This document shows, in pieces, positions 46,203 through 57,189 of a stretch of DNA of 64,000 nt (position 1 is its first letter; every line of letters begins with the position of its first letter). The position numbers and the translations under genes are program-made. Under the pieces are notes generated by a model. It had not been told where the DNA came from. It made no database searches and saw only the letters and a program-made list of their open reading frames with translations. The DNA lies in NCBI GenBank assembly GCA_950106755.1, contig OX467082.1, positions 31,868,001 to 31,932,000 on the forward strand. The letters are read 5' to 3'. The DNA comes from Climacium dendroides (taxonomy: Eukaryota > Streptophyta > Bryopsida > Hypnales > Climaciaceae).

Positions 46203-46952
46203 CCTCAAGCTCCTCCGTCGCGTCGCTCTTCTGTCTAGCTAGTCCAATCCAGGAGTACCCGAGCTAGCTTCACTCGGTTCCTGGCGCTTAATTTCCAACT
46301 AACTCCTCCACTTCACTCACACTGTTGCCGACCTTCCTTCGGTCCACAGACCGTATCCAACAAACGAGAAATCGCCTACGCGTTCCAAGATCGATCTACA
46401 GCTGCCATCTACGAGGTTCCATTTTGCAAATTTTGAATTTGTAATTGCAATCAAAGGCCCCAATTTAATGTAGCCAAGAGGTGTGTAGAAGATCGATTAA
46501 TCCAGCACAAAATAGGGGGTCTTTTTTTTTACTGAACACAAAATTCACCTTGCTTGACACATTTCGTTGGACAGGTTTAGCATCTTGCGTTTGCAAGAGA
46601 TAGGGAAAACGTGTGCATAATGAATCACAAGAATGCTTGTCGCGCTCTAGGTTTTCATTGTGAACGTCAGACGAAATTATTGGATGATACTTTTATGTGA
46701 TGAAAACATGATGGATTTGGTAACAAAAGTAGAGATACTTAGACAAGGGGGGTAACATTCCATACTCAATATAATAGGAAACCAAGCAGTAGAATTTTTT
46801 TTTTTAAATTATTGAAATTTCTAATCATATAAAATTCTGAAAGTGGCATTTACTATGTTGCAATGGACTAAAATCCTATGAATGCCATATGATAATGACA
46901 AGGAGTTTTTTCTAAAATACACCTATGCCCCTATTGTTAGTCAAACCTATAC

Positions 46953-47117
46953 ATATTCCATGGTTGTCATACTGGACAAGTTACTATTCATTTCTTGTCC
47001 TGTAGGACGAGTTACTATTCATCAAATATACCTCTTAAGTACATTTGATGAATAGTAACTTGTCCTACAAGAAGAAAAATGAATAGTAACTTGTCCAATA
47101 TGGCAACTATGACATAT
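46953..47117. repeat. 165-bp hairpin with ~75-bp arms
   Basis: The left arm (46953-47033) and right arm (47040-47117) are near-perfect reverse complements, meeting at a tiny loop around CTCTTAAG. Each arm carries GGACAAGTTACTATTCAT twice (once slightly altered), so the hairpin is built from a duplicated ~35-bp module. No frame. Confidence 0.85.
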
Positions 47118-50100
47118 TCTTGCCTATAATGTGCCCAATCTAGATATGAGAGCTTGGGGACATTTTTGGTATGTTATAATCTATAGAGACTTAAGATCCC
47201 ACTATGTAGATTATGACTGAATGTTTTTTGGTAGGAGCTTTTTATGGGAGGTAATTATATGGGTAAGTATTCATATAACAATTATGTTGAAAAGCAATTT
47301 CTAGTATTTGTTAGCAATATTATTGGCTTGGTCACTACATATTGCATGATTTTTGAACAACATTCTAAAGTTGTTTATATAAGAATAGGACAAAACAAAC
47401 TTGCAAACCTAAAGATCTTATATCATTGTAGATTCTTCTTTAGCTACAATTCACTTTGACTAAAAGCACAAGATGACCTACATTACTTTCTTTATTAGGA
47501 ACTCTTAGATTCTAACCCTGTAAAAACCATGTCTTTTTCACAAAAACTTAACAAAATTTTGGGTCACCAAAATGGTTCGCTTGTAGAAAGTAAAAGATAG
47601 GTGTATTTTAGAATCTACCTATAAAGATGGATAGAAAACATTATTTGTTTGTCTTTGAAGAAAATATGACGATCATCTACCATGATGATTGGAAGATTGT
47701 AATTATACCTATTCCTATATGAATATATAAGATATCATTGCCATTTTTATAATATATACACATTATTGATCATTATAGACATGTTTGAGTATATTTCATA
47801 TACTAGGCATAAATGTCAAAAGATGATTGAAAGGGTCTTCAAATAGTTATGGTGTCAAAAGCATTCATTTGGTCAAAAAAATAGATGGCTAAACAATGAT
47901 GAATTTGGATGATTTGTCTATTTAACATGTCCATTGTAGATGAATTATTTTAAACCACAACCCAAACTATGAGAAGTTTACATGCATTTCTTGATTTTTT
48001 TTTATATCAAATTTTACTTCACTAGATACTCTTGATTTTTTTTATTTGTGGGGAGGTATCATCTAATATTAATTCCAAACAAATACATAGATATTAAGTC
48101 ATCCACATACTACAAAGTCTTCATGTGCCAATTTGGAGTAGTGTTCTCATAACCTAGGCACTATATCTTTTACTATAAATAATGGTTATTTTGTCTTTTG
48201 CCTAGAATTGTATAAAATTCACTAATTCTTAGGTTGTTTATCCAAATCATGTTGCACTTATACCTTGGGATGAGTAATTTCCATTTTCAAAACAATCCTT
48301 CATGGTTTCAAATCAAATTAATTACCAAACTCACAATATTTCTCCAAATTGTTCATTTTTTAGCCAAAAATGGTTACATGTCGTTTTTTAAAGTGTTAAA
48401 TCAATGCATTGAAAATTTATAATTTATTCATGTAGTGTCTAAACTATACATGGTAAGAGAACTAAAATCCTTCATTCAATTGCTTAGATGATTCAATTTG
48501 ATCATAATAGGAACCATCTTTTTTGTAAACCAGTTTGGATTTTTGAAGGTGAACTATCCTTAACTTTTTATGGCAAGGATTATTGAATATCACAACTTGG
48601 ACTTCAAAATCCTACATTCTATACAATTATGCTATTTTGACTATTTATAAATAAATTTCCAATATTTATTTTTAATAGTTGAAATCAATTGTCTCCTATA
48701 AATAATATTTTTATTCTATGACAATTGAAATTACTGTGATTTCTTGAAAGAAGATAAATTTTAAAATTCATATCAAATACAAAACAAGATTTAGCAAAAT
48801 AAATTTTTTTCTATATACTAGGTGTATAGAATAGTGCAAAACATCATCCATCATGGTCTAAACTAAATTTTCATTTCTTTCCAAGATGAGAAAATCAATA
48901 GACCATAAAATTTCAAATTGGAGAAGAAACTAGACTTGATAAACTTCATTTTATTAGTTGGAATCAAATTCAAAGAAGACAAATTTTATGTTCATAGTTC
49001 AAAATAAAGTCCAAGCAGTTAAAATGTGACAAAATATATTAATTGGTAATTAGCAAAATAACCATTTGCTTTTATAGAAAAGTTTCAACATAACCAAATT
49101 CAACAAAAATTTAAGAAGAGTTTGTATATTTCCTTGCAACGTGTCTTGGGAAAGGTTAGATTGAGCAATACACATGCAAACTATCCAATTTTTATTGCAT
49201 GCAATGCAATGCACACAATATGCTCCTAAATGCACCATTGGATGTGCACCGCGTTTTAACATACTATGACACCACCAAGTGTCTAAATGCACTTTCACTT
49301 TGTACAACTGAACTCCATATATACACTCCTACAATTCCATCAAGTGCAATGTTTTATATGTTGCTATAATTGAAAAACAAGTTTAAAATAGCTATATAGG
49401 GTCTAAAGTGTGAAACTTTAGTGAGTTTTTTAAGGAGTTTGACGTAGACAATGATTTTTAAATCAGTTGACCAAGTCCATCACTCAAGACTCTAGAAACA
49501 TCATCAGGATTTGGTTCGGTCAAAATATTGACCCAAATTAGAACACTCAAGTAGACACCAACAACATCATGAATGGAATCAACTAAGGTTGACTTCATAC
49601 ACAATTTCTGTAGACCTTGAAGTTTGGTGCAAAGTTTGCTCACTTAACAAATATCTCTATTTCAAAAGCAGTGATATAGAGTACGGTTTCTTCTTTCTGT
49701 TGATACAATTTGTTCCCTTCCTTAAAGCTTCGTAAAAATATGGAAGCACACACTTCAAGCTCTTCGGCACTCCGGGGGAAGCTTAACTAGTTGCTCACTG
49801 GAATACGAAGGTAGCCATATTCCGCAGCTACTCACTGTGCTGGTGCTGTAGCACCAAAGACAGGCATCCAGGACAAAGAACAGACCGCCATATCCAAATA
49901 TTCTCCAGATTTCGAATTCTAGCAACGCTAGAACAGAAGTAGAACGATAAATAAGCTTCATCTCATGCCCCGTATTTGAAACCAGTCACAATCATCAAAC
50001 TCTAAGCTGAACCGCCTTCACTCATTCAGCAGATGCAGATTCAGACTATCACATCATAAAAACAATACCAAAACTCTATATGATAAGAAACTCCAAAGAA

Positions 50101-50525
50101 TAATCAATCATTGCACCAAATCAGTGACATATCATATATATACCCTAAGGAAATAGCAACACAGACACAAAAAGATGATAGTACAAACGTTAAAAACATG
50201 AATTCTTTCTCATTCTTGACGTGAAACGAGTGGCTCCACGCATCAATGGATACTCCATATTGCCGACATAGGCCGCTACTGACATTTGATATTGGCCACA
50301 CGGACTCTTGCCTGCACTGCAGCCAAGATTTCTTGGTTGCACTGCACGAGAACTAACTTATACCATCTGCCGTGATCAATCACGCAATCAAAGAGAGAAA
50401 GAGTGACCCTAAAAATAATTGAAATCTTTGCAGACATTATACGCTTCAGTGCAGAGGTGAAAACAACCGCTGATGGCCCTTCCTTGATTAGGATAAATGG
50501 GCCTTCCTGGAGAGAAATGGGAGCC
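47118..50525. other. AT-rich gene-free stretch and 3' flank of the GGCT-like gene
   Basis: No gene recognised. From about 49650 the base composition becomes less AT-rich and may hold the 3' UTR of the minus-strand gene. Confidence 0.5.
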
Positions 50526-52205
50526 TCAATTGCTGCTGGGAATCCCCTGAGTCTGGATCCAGTGCTCAATGTGCTGAAGAAACGTCCGGTTCTGGGGTCG
50601 ATCTTTCCTGCGCACGTAAGTGGCCGACTCCTTCTCAGTGAAAGCCTCGATGTGGGGAGCTTCCGCAATCCTGGAAGCGTACGAAGGGGCAGCAAAATAG
50701 GCTTGGGCCACCAAATCTGGGGACGAGAATTCTTGCGCTGCAGAAGGGTGCAGTTGAAGATCTGTTAACACAACCGGACGCCGAACGTAGTTGCCTTGGG
50801 AAACTCCTTCCACGTCGTCCAGACGCTCAATTGCAACACCGTCCACCTAGAAAACAACAAACAAGGACCAAGGGAGAGGATACGAAAACCATTAGAGACC
50901 CCGAAGAGACCTGTAAGCAATGACAATTCATGCATTGATACACTTGGTTGGCAGTGAATTAGCAAGTTGAAATTCATCAATAAATTGCATGAGTACTTCT
51001 TTCATCGGTGAACAAGCACATACAACAAGGCTACCAACTGCTCTCATCCATCAGGAACCTATTTCCATGAAGCACCTTGGCCTCGTTGCTTACCCCAGTG
51101 ATAAAAATTCCTCTCCTACCTATAACAAGAGAGAAAAATAGTGCGGAGTACTTGATACCTTAGCACCAAGAATGGAGTAAGCACAGCGAAGATAAACATA
51201 CGGCGTTATCAAATTCGTTGAGACCCGACGGAATTCTACGTGTAAGTTCATTTCGTTTCTCAAATCTAATGAATACCCTGTAACCCTACAGTAGTAGAAA
51301 TTATATTCTGTTCCAGCCGGGGAAGTCCACCCAGCTTCGCTGGAAGTGGTCACTATGGTAACACCACCTAATTGTGACGTGTTTGCAAAACCGTCCCTTC
51401 CCATGTAGGCTCTTGCCTCAAATGTACAGCCTCCTATGCAAGCACTTAGAGTTGATTGTAGGTACACCTATTTCCAACACTTTGAAAATTCATAATTTAT
51501 TCATATGAAGTCCACAAAATACATTCTAAGGGAATCCAAGAATCCCCTTGCAACTACCAACAAGACCCAACAAATGCTTTTGGAGTTCAATAATGGAAAC
51601 CAGGCTCAAACAGTCAATCGAAAGCCTTATTTGGACGCATTGAGGTGCTGTTACGTTAATAACCAGTTAGTTGGACTCCTCACTTGATGAGAACAGGACC
51701 AGATTTCCACAGGCCATGGTGAAAAAACAACCTAATTTGACAAAACCCTCAGAAGTTCAGAAACTGCGGGTACGATGGTAACCCTGATTGGGCTGACCTG
51801 GTAAAGCTCCCCACGCACGTGATGGCCCTCACAGGGGCTGTCGATCAGGAACGGCACTTGATATGGGCCACACACCATCGGGAACTTCTGCTTCGTCCTT
51901 GCGGAGCCCAGGAACTCAGCATGTCCCGTGGCGCACATTTCCTCCATCAGCCAGTAATTCGAAAACCCGTTCTTCAAGGTCCCATACGCAAACGCATGCG
52001 TCGTGGGAGGATTCTTCAAAGGGGTCTGGCTCTTGTCAACTCTCATCTGGTTCAGTTCAGTCACTGCTACGGTACGCTCCGAAGCTCTCAACTCCTGCAT
52101 CTCCAGGTTGGAATGGGGTGGATCTGTCTTTTGAAGCTGGAGGGGCTTGGTCTTGGATGGGAGAGCAGAGGATGCAGTCAAATGGCGAGAACCTACCATC
52201 ACCAT
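50526..52205 (-). CDS. gamma-glutamylcyclotransferase-like (AIG2/GGACT-like) protein, two exons
   Basis: Exon 1 is 52205-51798 and exon 2 is 50846-50526, joined in phase 0 across a 951-bp GTCAGC...CTAG intron, giving 242 aa. The first ATG is 52205; the frame opens further only from TTG. The AIG2-like fold starts at HAFAYGTLKNGFSNYWLM (70-87) with the substrate loop YGTL (74-77), then KFPMVCGPYQVPFLIDSPCEG, GELYQVDGVAIERLDDVEGV and RKDRPQNRTFLQHI. Glu149 in LDDVEG sits at the place of the catalytic glutamate of human GGACT. The enzyme family cleaves gamma-glutamyl amines or peptides and releases 5-oxoproline. About 65 extra N-terminal residues, Ser/Thr/Lys-rich, may be an organelle transit peptide. 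The intron carries repeat fragments also seen at 63.3-63.6 kb. Confidence 0.93.
51340..51600. repeat. dispersed repeat fragment in the GGCT-like intron
   Basis: Two blocks match the 63.34-63.62 kb region. TTTCCAACACTTTGAAAAT with a following ATTYATTCATA.. matches 63346 on; CCTAATTGTGAC..... and CTTGYCTMAATGT match 63557 on. The blocks are in swapped order, so at least one locus is rearranged. Confidence 0.5.
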
Positions 52206-53090
52206 GGCTGGTGCAGCAATACCAAGAAACTTTACCAATTCCTCTCTTGTTTTAACCTAATTTATAAGTTGATAAAGACGACCAATGCGTTTCCTTCAAG
52301 TGCTAATTGCTACAAGAACGAAGCTAATTTAACGGTGAACCCTCTATTTCGAAACTCCAGTCGTGGAACAAAACTCTGAATGCACGACTACCCCTGGACT
52401 ACTGTGACGTACAACATGATGAGAGAAGATGCGTAATGACCAAGAGAACGCGTTTACGAAGACGTCCAGTCACCAAGATGTGCAGGTTTTGGAAATGGTA
52501 AGCCAACTACAGCTAACTTGAAACGAACGCAAGATATGCCGGCAGCAGGTACACTACTGCCTTGAATCCCTCACAAGTAGGTGTAGCACCAAATTACATC
52601 GTGTAAGTGCCGTCTCGAAAGCATTGTCCTCAATACAAAATCACAGTATTAATGAAGTACTATATAGAGTAAGGGAGACTTTCGCAACACGGTTCAATCA
52701 CAACCACACAAAGTTGAAAACGCACCGCCCTCACAACAGAGAACTTAATTCACGTGCGAAGAATCCGTCCTCCACAGCGTCGAATGCGAAAAAAGGCGAT
52801 GCAATGCAGTACACGTAGAATCGTGGACAGGATTGATGCGCCAGTAAAGTAATAAATTCTCGCAGCTTTGGAATTGCAAGACCCAGTGCACGATTGGTGT
52901 CCGAATTGGAGGTGAGCCCAAGTGGAATATCTGCAGATTGCACATGAAGAACTGGCAATGCGGATGTTGCGGGATCGAAGTTGCGGAAGAATTTGGGGAA
53001 GAATTTTAATTAGACAGGAGCAAGATGTGGAGAATCAGTCCGCTGTCGGTGACTTTCATTTGATTGTCATCGAGATCCTACTCACTTAAA
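52206..53090. other. upstream region of the GGCT-like gene, no gene seen
   Basis: Moderate-GC sequence, probably promoter and 5' UTR. No protein family recognised in the short frames at 52624-52958. Confidence 0.45.
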
Positions 53091-53094
53091 GACA

Positions 53095-53290
53095 ATATTT
53101 AGATGCTTATTTGGGTTTTTTAGGCAAAATTACCTTAACCTTGAAGGAGGGGCCTCTGATCATGAACAAAAGCGTTAAAATCCTTCACTTTGATCCTGTC
53201 TCCTATACAAATCTGAATAACAATGCGTCCCTTTACAATTCTATTCACATCTGTATGAAGGCACTTCTACATAGATTCAAAATTTGGTGC
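53095..53290 (+). repeat. dispersed repeat copy (partner at 60890)
   Basis: TAGATGCTTATTTGGGTTTT, CTTGAAGG..GGGGC, TGATCATGAAC and AAAATCCTTCACTTTG recur in the same order at about 60890-61080. Same orientation, strongly diverged. Confidence 0.6.
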
Positions 53291-53333
53291 TGCCATTAGT
53301 ATCCTCGACAGACAATGTGTCATCAGACCACAC

Positions 53334-53870
53334 TCAGATGCTTTGGTGCTCCGGCAAAGCATACGCAATCTCCTCTTGAAAATGGCTTGGACTAAGCGAT
53401 CTCGAATAGGTCGGAGCAGATAGCGACCAAATGACAGTGTCCAGCCACATGTATGCGCTGAAATTCACAACGTTGGCTGATGCTCCCAGCGAAGATGAGT
53501 CTTCGACCCAATTGCATCCTTGCTCCGCATTCTGCACGGAGTTTAGAGGTTCCAAATTGGTCAGCACCGCAGTTGTGGGCATGTCGCAGATTGAGTTGAG
53601 GAGCATCCGCGGTTGGGGTTGCGAGTCGACGTCGTCGACTTCATCGGGAAAATTGCAACTGAATGGCGATGAAATCTCTAAGAAAGAACGCGGAAGTGTC
53701 CAGAAAGGCAGCGTCTCGAAGACGCCGACAGTTCCAAAATCTGGAGCGAATTGAGTGCGCGCGCAGCTTACGCTTCCGACTTGAAGTTCCCGAACTCTTG
53801 CTTGGTCTTGTGGTTGAGGTCCGGTTGAGGACCGGTTTATATTTGGGGTCCGATTGAAGCCCGACCTCAA
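53334..53870 (-). pseudogene. possible third fragment of the copy A/B gene family
   Basis: A minus-strand frame open from 53870 (TTG, not a start) to 53334. Its middle, EISSPFSCNFPDEVDDVDSQ then PQP, resembles SSGSPLSSSGSHEVDDVITQ then PQRW readable in copy B at about 57190-57290; the DNA matches over GAAGTCGACGACGTC and CGCAACCCCAACSG. A splice-acceptor-like TTCTTTCTTAG lies just before. The rest is unrecognised. Could be a real last exon or a relic. Confidence 0.35.
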
Positions 53871-54065
53871 CTCTCCAAGTTTGAACCAATATGATCATTC
53901 AATTCTTCCAAATCTGGCCCAAGGGCTTTGTACTGGGTCAGTTTGGGACTACAATTTCATTCTATGTGGTGTGAGGTGATATAGTTTTGGTGCCAAACTT
54001 TTGGACCACAAGGATGGAATTTGAACGAGTTTTTGAGTGGCCTGAGGCTCCATCTTGGGTTTGAT
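53810..54065. repeat. terminal fragment of the PIF/Harbinger-like family (inverted to the copy at 59.6-59.87 kb)
   Basis: ACCGGTTTATATTTGGGGTC, CAAGTTTGAACCAATA, CCAAATCTGGCCCAAGG, TTTTGGTGCCAAAC and GTGGCCTGA match the reverse complement of 59580-59860 in order along about 250 bp. Confidence 0.75.
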
Positions 54066-54912
54066 AGAGGTTCTCTATTGGAAGTTAATAATTGAAACTT
54101 TAATCCTTCATAACTTTTGCATATGATATCCACATGTCGCATTCTTCGATGTATTAGAATCTCCTTTCACTTACCAACAAAAACAATTGAAAATTTAACA
54201 AGTCTACTAATTGTAAATAGGCACATTAGCGACAAGTGGTGGTACCACCTAAATTCTAGAACATTTGGATTTCACCTAAATTCTAGAACATTTGGATTTA
54301 GAAAAGTAAGTTCAGCTCCATGGTTGACCAATTTTTACAATTATTTTATTCCCTTAGTTAATTTAGCTACTCATTTAATTTTTACAATTACTTTAGTTGA
54401 TCAACTAATTTTTTCCAACTAATTTTTCATTTAATTTAAATCCTTAATTAATTTTTAAAATTCATTTAGCTTCTCAATTAATTTTTAAGATAATTTAATT
54501 AATTCCTTAGTTGATTTAATAAAGCAAATTTTGGCTTCTTAGTTGATCAACTTTTACAATGCTTGAATTCTAAATTGAGTGTTGGTAGCTTATTACAATT
54601 ATTATAAGTATGCCAATAACCAATTCTTGAACTTGCATTATCAAACTTTTTGTAGGATTTAACAATTTGTAGTGATTCAAAGATGAATTCATTCTTCATT
54701 TAAGTCAATCTCTCATGTTTGGATTATGGATTTTATTACAAGTGCATCTTTACATATTACACATTGCATAATTTTTCATTTCTATTTTTTATTCCTGTTG
54801 TTATTTATGTTGCATAAATTTTTGGTGGAATGAAGGAGTCATTAGAGGCTGTATGGAAGTAGAGGGAGATGCTAAGTAATCCTTTAAGGATCTACTCTAA
54901 TATTTTGCATGC

Positions 54913-54914
<2 letters not shown>

Positions 54915-54965
<51 letters not shown>
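54915..54965. repeat. (TA)n microsatellite
   Basis: About 25 uninterrupted TA dinucleotides. Confidence 0.98.
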
Positions 54966-54967
<2 letters not shown>

Positions 54968-55260
54968 TTTTCCAAGTTCTATTTGGTTGGACATAATGAT
55001 CTACAACTTTTAGTTTATTTGAAAAAAATTTAAGTGATAATACGAAAAGAGACTAAATGCCTACTAATTAAACAAATAACCAAAAATATATATTATAATA
55101 ATAATAATTGAGTCAAATTTTATTTAAATATACTTTTGAAAAGATGGAAGTTTTTTGAAATTGGAAGAAAAAGATAAAGGATAACAAAAAGTAAAGAAAT
55201 TATCTATTTTATTTTCAAAATAGAAAAAAGAAGAAGAAAAAAGAAAGTAAATATTAATGG

Positions 55261-55360
55261 GTTTTTTTTTGGAACAATAGAGATTTGCATGCCCTCACAC
55301 TAGTGGTGCATTTCTGGAAGGATTAATTTAAATAAGCTAAAATCGTCTGACAATAGCGAC
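55261..55360 (+). repeat. ~95-bp direct repeat, copy 1 (copy 2 at 56889-56985)
   Basis: TTTTTTTTGGAACAATAGAG, CTTGCATRCCCTCACACTAG, TGGTGCATTT.TGG and AGGMTAAAATYGTCTG are shared with 56889-56985, same orientation, 1.63 kb apart. No coding sequence lies between that would make them LTRs; both may be ends of related small elements. Confidence 0.8.
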
Positions 55361-56888
55361 AAATCGCTAGAAAAAAACCCTCTAGTGAATATTTTGTTTT
55401 ATTTTAAAATTGAATTTAAAAAGAATTCAAGAAATGATATCCTACTATCAAACCTCATTGCTTTAGATTAATTGGAGCAAGATCGAGGGCTTATATTCAT
55501 GCAAATCCAACCCTAAGACAAAATTAGAATTGTCTAATACCACCTGATGTATATACAAATCTAAACAAATCACTAAAGGTAGTAACAAACAACATACACA
55601 AGAATGATCAAGTATAAGAGCATATATAAAGTAAGGAGAGAAAAGATGAATAGTTCTCCTCTATTACTGGTTCACCAAATTTCTATCTAATCCCTAATTA
55701 ACTATCAAACAATAATGAGTTAGAGAGTGCATTAACCCTAGAAGGCCCAAGGCCATTTTAGGTATGAAAACATCATTGTTTTTCAAGCCTTATAAGTCGA
55801 CATGTCACTAAGGTATGAAAATCTCAACCGTACAATCTTGTAGTGTGTATATTGGTAGATGCTGTGGATCAAAATTGGAACCATTTGACCTTATAGATTG
55901 CAAGATTACAATGTTTTAGTGTGGAAAAAAGATGCTAAAATTTTCCTAAAAACACATTTGGAGGTGAAATTTGATTTCTAAACCTACTCACATAAAATGA
56001 AATTTAACCAAAATGTGCTTTGAAATCAACATACAGACTCATTGTTGGAAAAAAAATTCATGAAAGTGACTCATTGTGTTTACAAAATGACTTTGAAATG
56101 TCAAAAAAATAGCCAAAAAGGGTGCAAAAAACACATCTAAGGCTAAATCTACTTCTACTAAAATGCTTCTTAGTCACTTGTTACTTCTTTGATTAACACA
56201 AAATTTTAGCCACACAAACTAGGCAAGTATGTGCAACTTTCCCAAAAAAAAATTTGAAAATGGACAAAGTATGAAGAAGTAACAAGCCGCCAAAGTGCAT
56301 ACTAACCAAAAAATGTTAGGGTTTTGAACTTTGAATTGCTTCCAAGCATTCAAAACAACTTGGATTGCTATGAAAATTTTACTACAATAACTAGACTTCT
56401 AGAGGAACAAAATCCAACAAATTTTATTGAAAACAAACATTGGATGAAGGAGATACAAGCCTTCAAAGTTGCAGCCATGACAATGTAGTGTGTTGAACTC
56501 AAACTAAACTTGTGTACTTTGAATGGCTTTCACAAACTCAATTCGTCTTGGATTGATATGAAAATTCTACTACACAAACTAAACTAGTATGCACAACATT
56601 TCCAACAAGTTTTACTAAATTTTCCAACAAGTTTTACTAAAGTTACAACACTTTGAATTGTACTTCCAAACTATGAACGTCCATAATATGTCCCCTTGGG
56701 CGGTTTAGGGTTAAGATTTCAAGTTTAGCTTGCATCTCAACCTCTTCAATGATATCTTGATAGAAGTAATATATTTTTTAACCCCACAATTCACCGAATT
56801 CCACCACCTACTCCTATCAATAGTTCAACAATTGTTGCAACCCTTTATGATGATGGCAATGCACTTGGGGAGCTGACACATCAACACC

Positions 56889-56985
56889 AATACTTTTTTT
56901 TTTGGAACAATAGAGGCTTGCATACCCTCACACTAGTGGTGCATTTATGGAGGGATTTATTCAGATAGGCTAAAATTGTCTGGAA
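56889..56985 (+). repeat. ~95-bp direct repeat, copy 2
   Basis: Partner of 55261-55360; see that entry. It directly precedes the GC-rich minisatellite and copy B of the unknown gene. Confidence 0.8.
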
Positions 56986-57023
56986 AGAAAAAGACCAGCC
57001 ACTCATGGCCACATCTTGCCGAC

Positions 57024-57103
57024 TCAGGGGCCCTAGGGGCCCCATGGGTCCCGGGGGTCCCGGGGTCCCGGGGTCCCAGGGTCCCGGGGGACCCAGGTCC
57101 CGA
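57024..57103. repeat. GC-rich minisatellite of GGTCCCGGG type
   Basis: About 80 bp of GGTCCCGGG- and GGGGCCC-like units (9-10 bp), including near-palindromic GGGGCCCTAGGGGCCCC. It stands out sharply from the AT-rich surroundings. On the minus strand it can be read as glycine-proline triplets, but that is a by-product of composition. Confidence 0.9.
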
Positions 57104-57189
57104 GCGATCAAGGAGTCCAGAGGGACAAGGCAATTAAGTATCCGGACCCTGAACTGGTATAAACCGGGCGCGACCTTCGGGTGTCCGTC

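Larger units (their letters stand above)
54066..57000. other. AT-rich gene-free stretch
   Basis: No gene recognised. It includes the TA microsatellite and two ~95-bp direct repeats listed separately. A short tandem copy of TTTGGATTT.CACCTAAATTC at about 54250-54300 also lies near its left edge. Confidence 0.55.

Noticed and set aside
51819..52379. Plus-strand frames of 186 and 130 aa
   Set aside because: Antisense to exon 1 of the GGCT-like gene.
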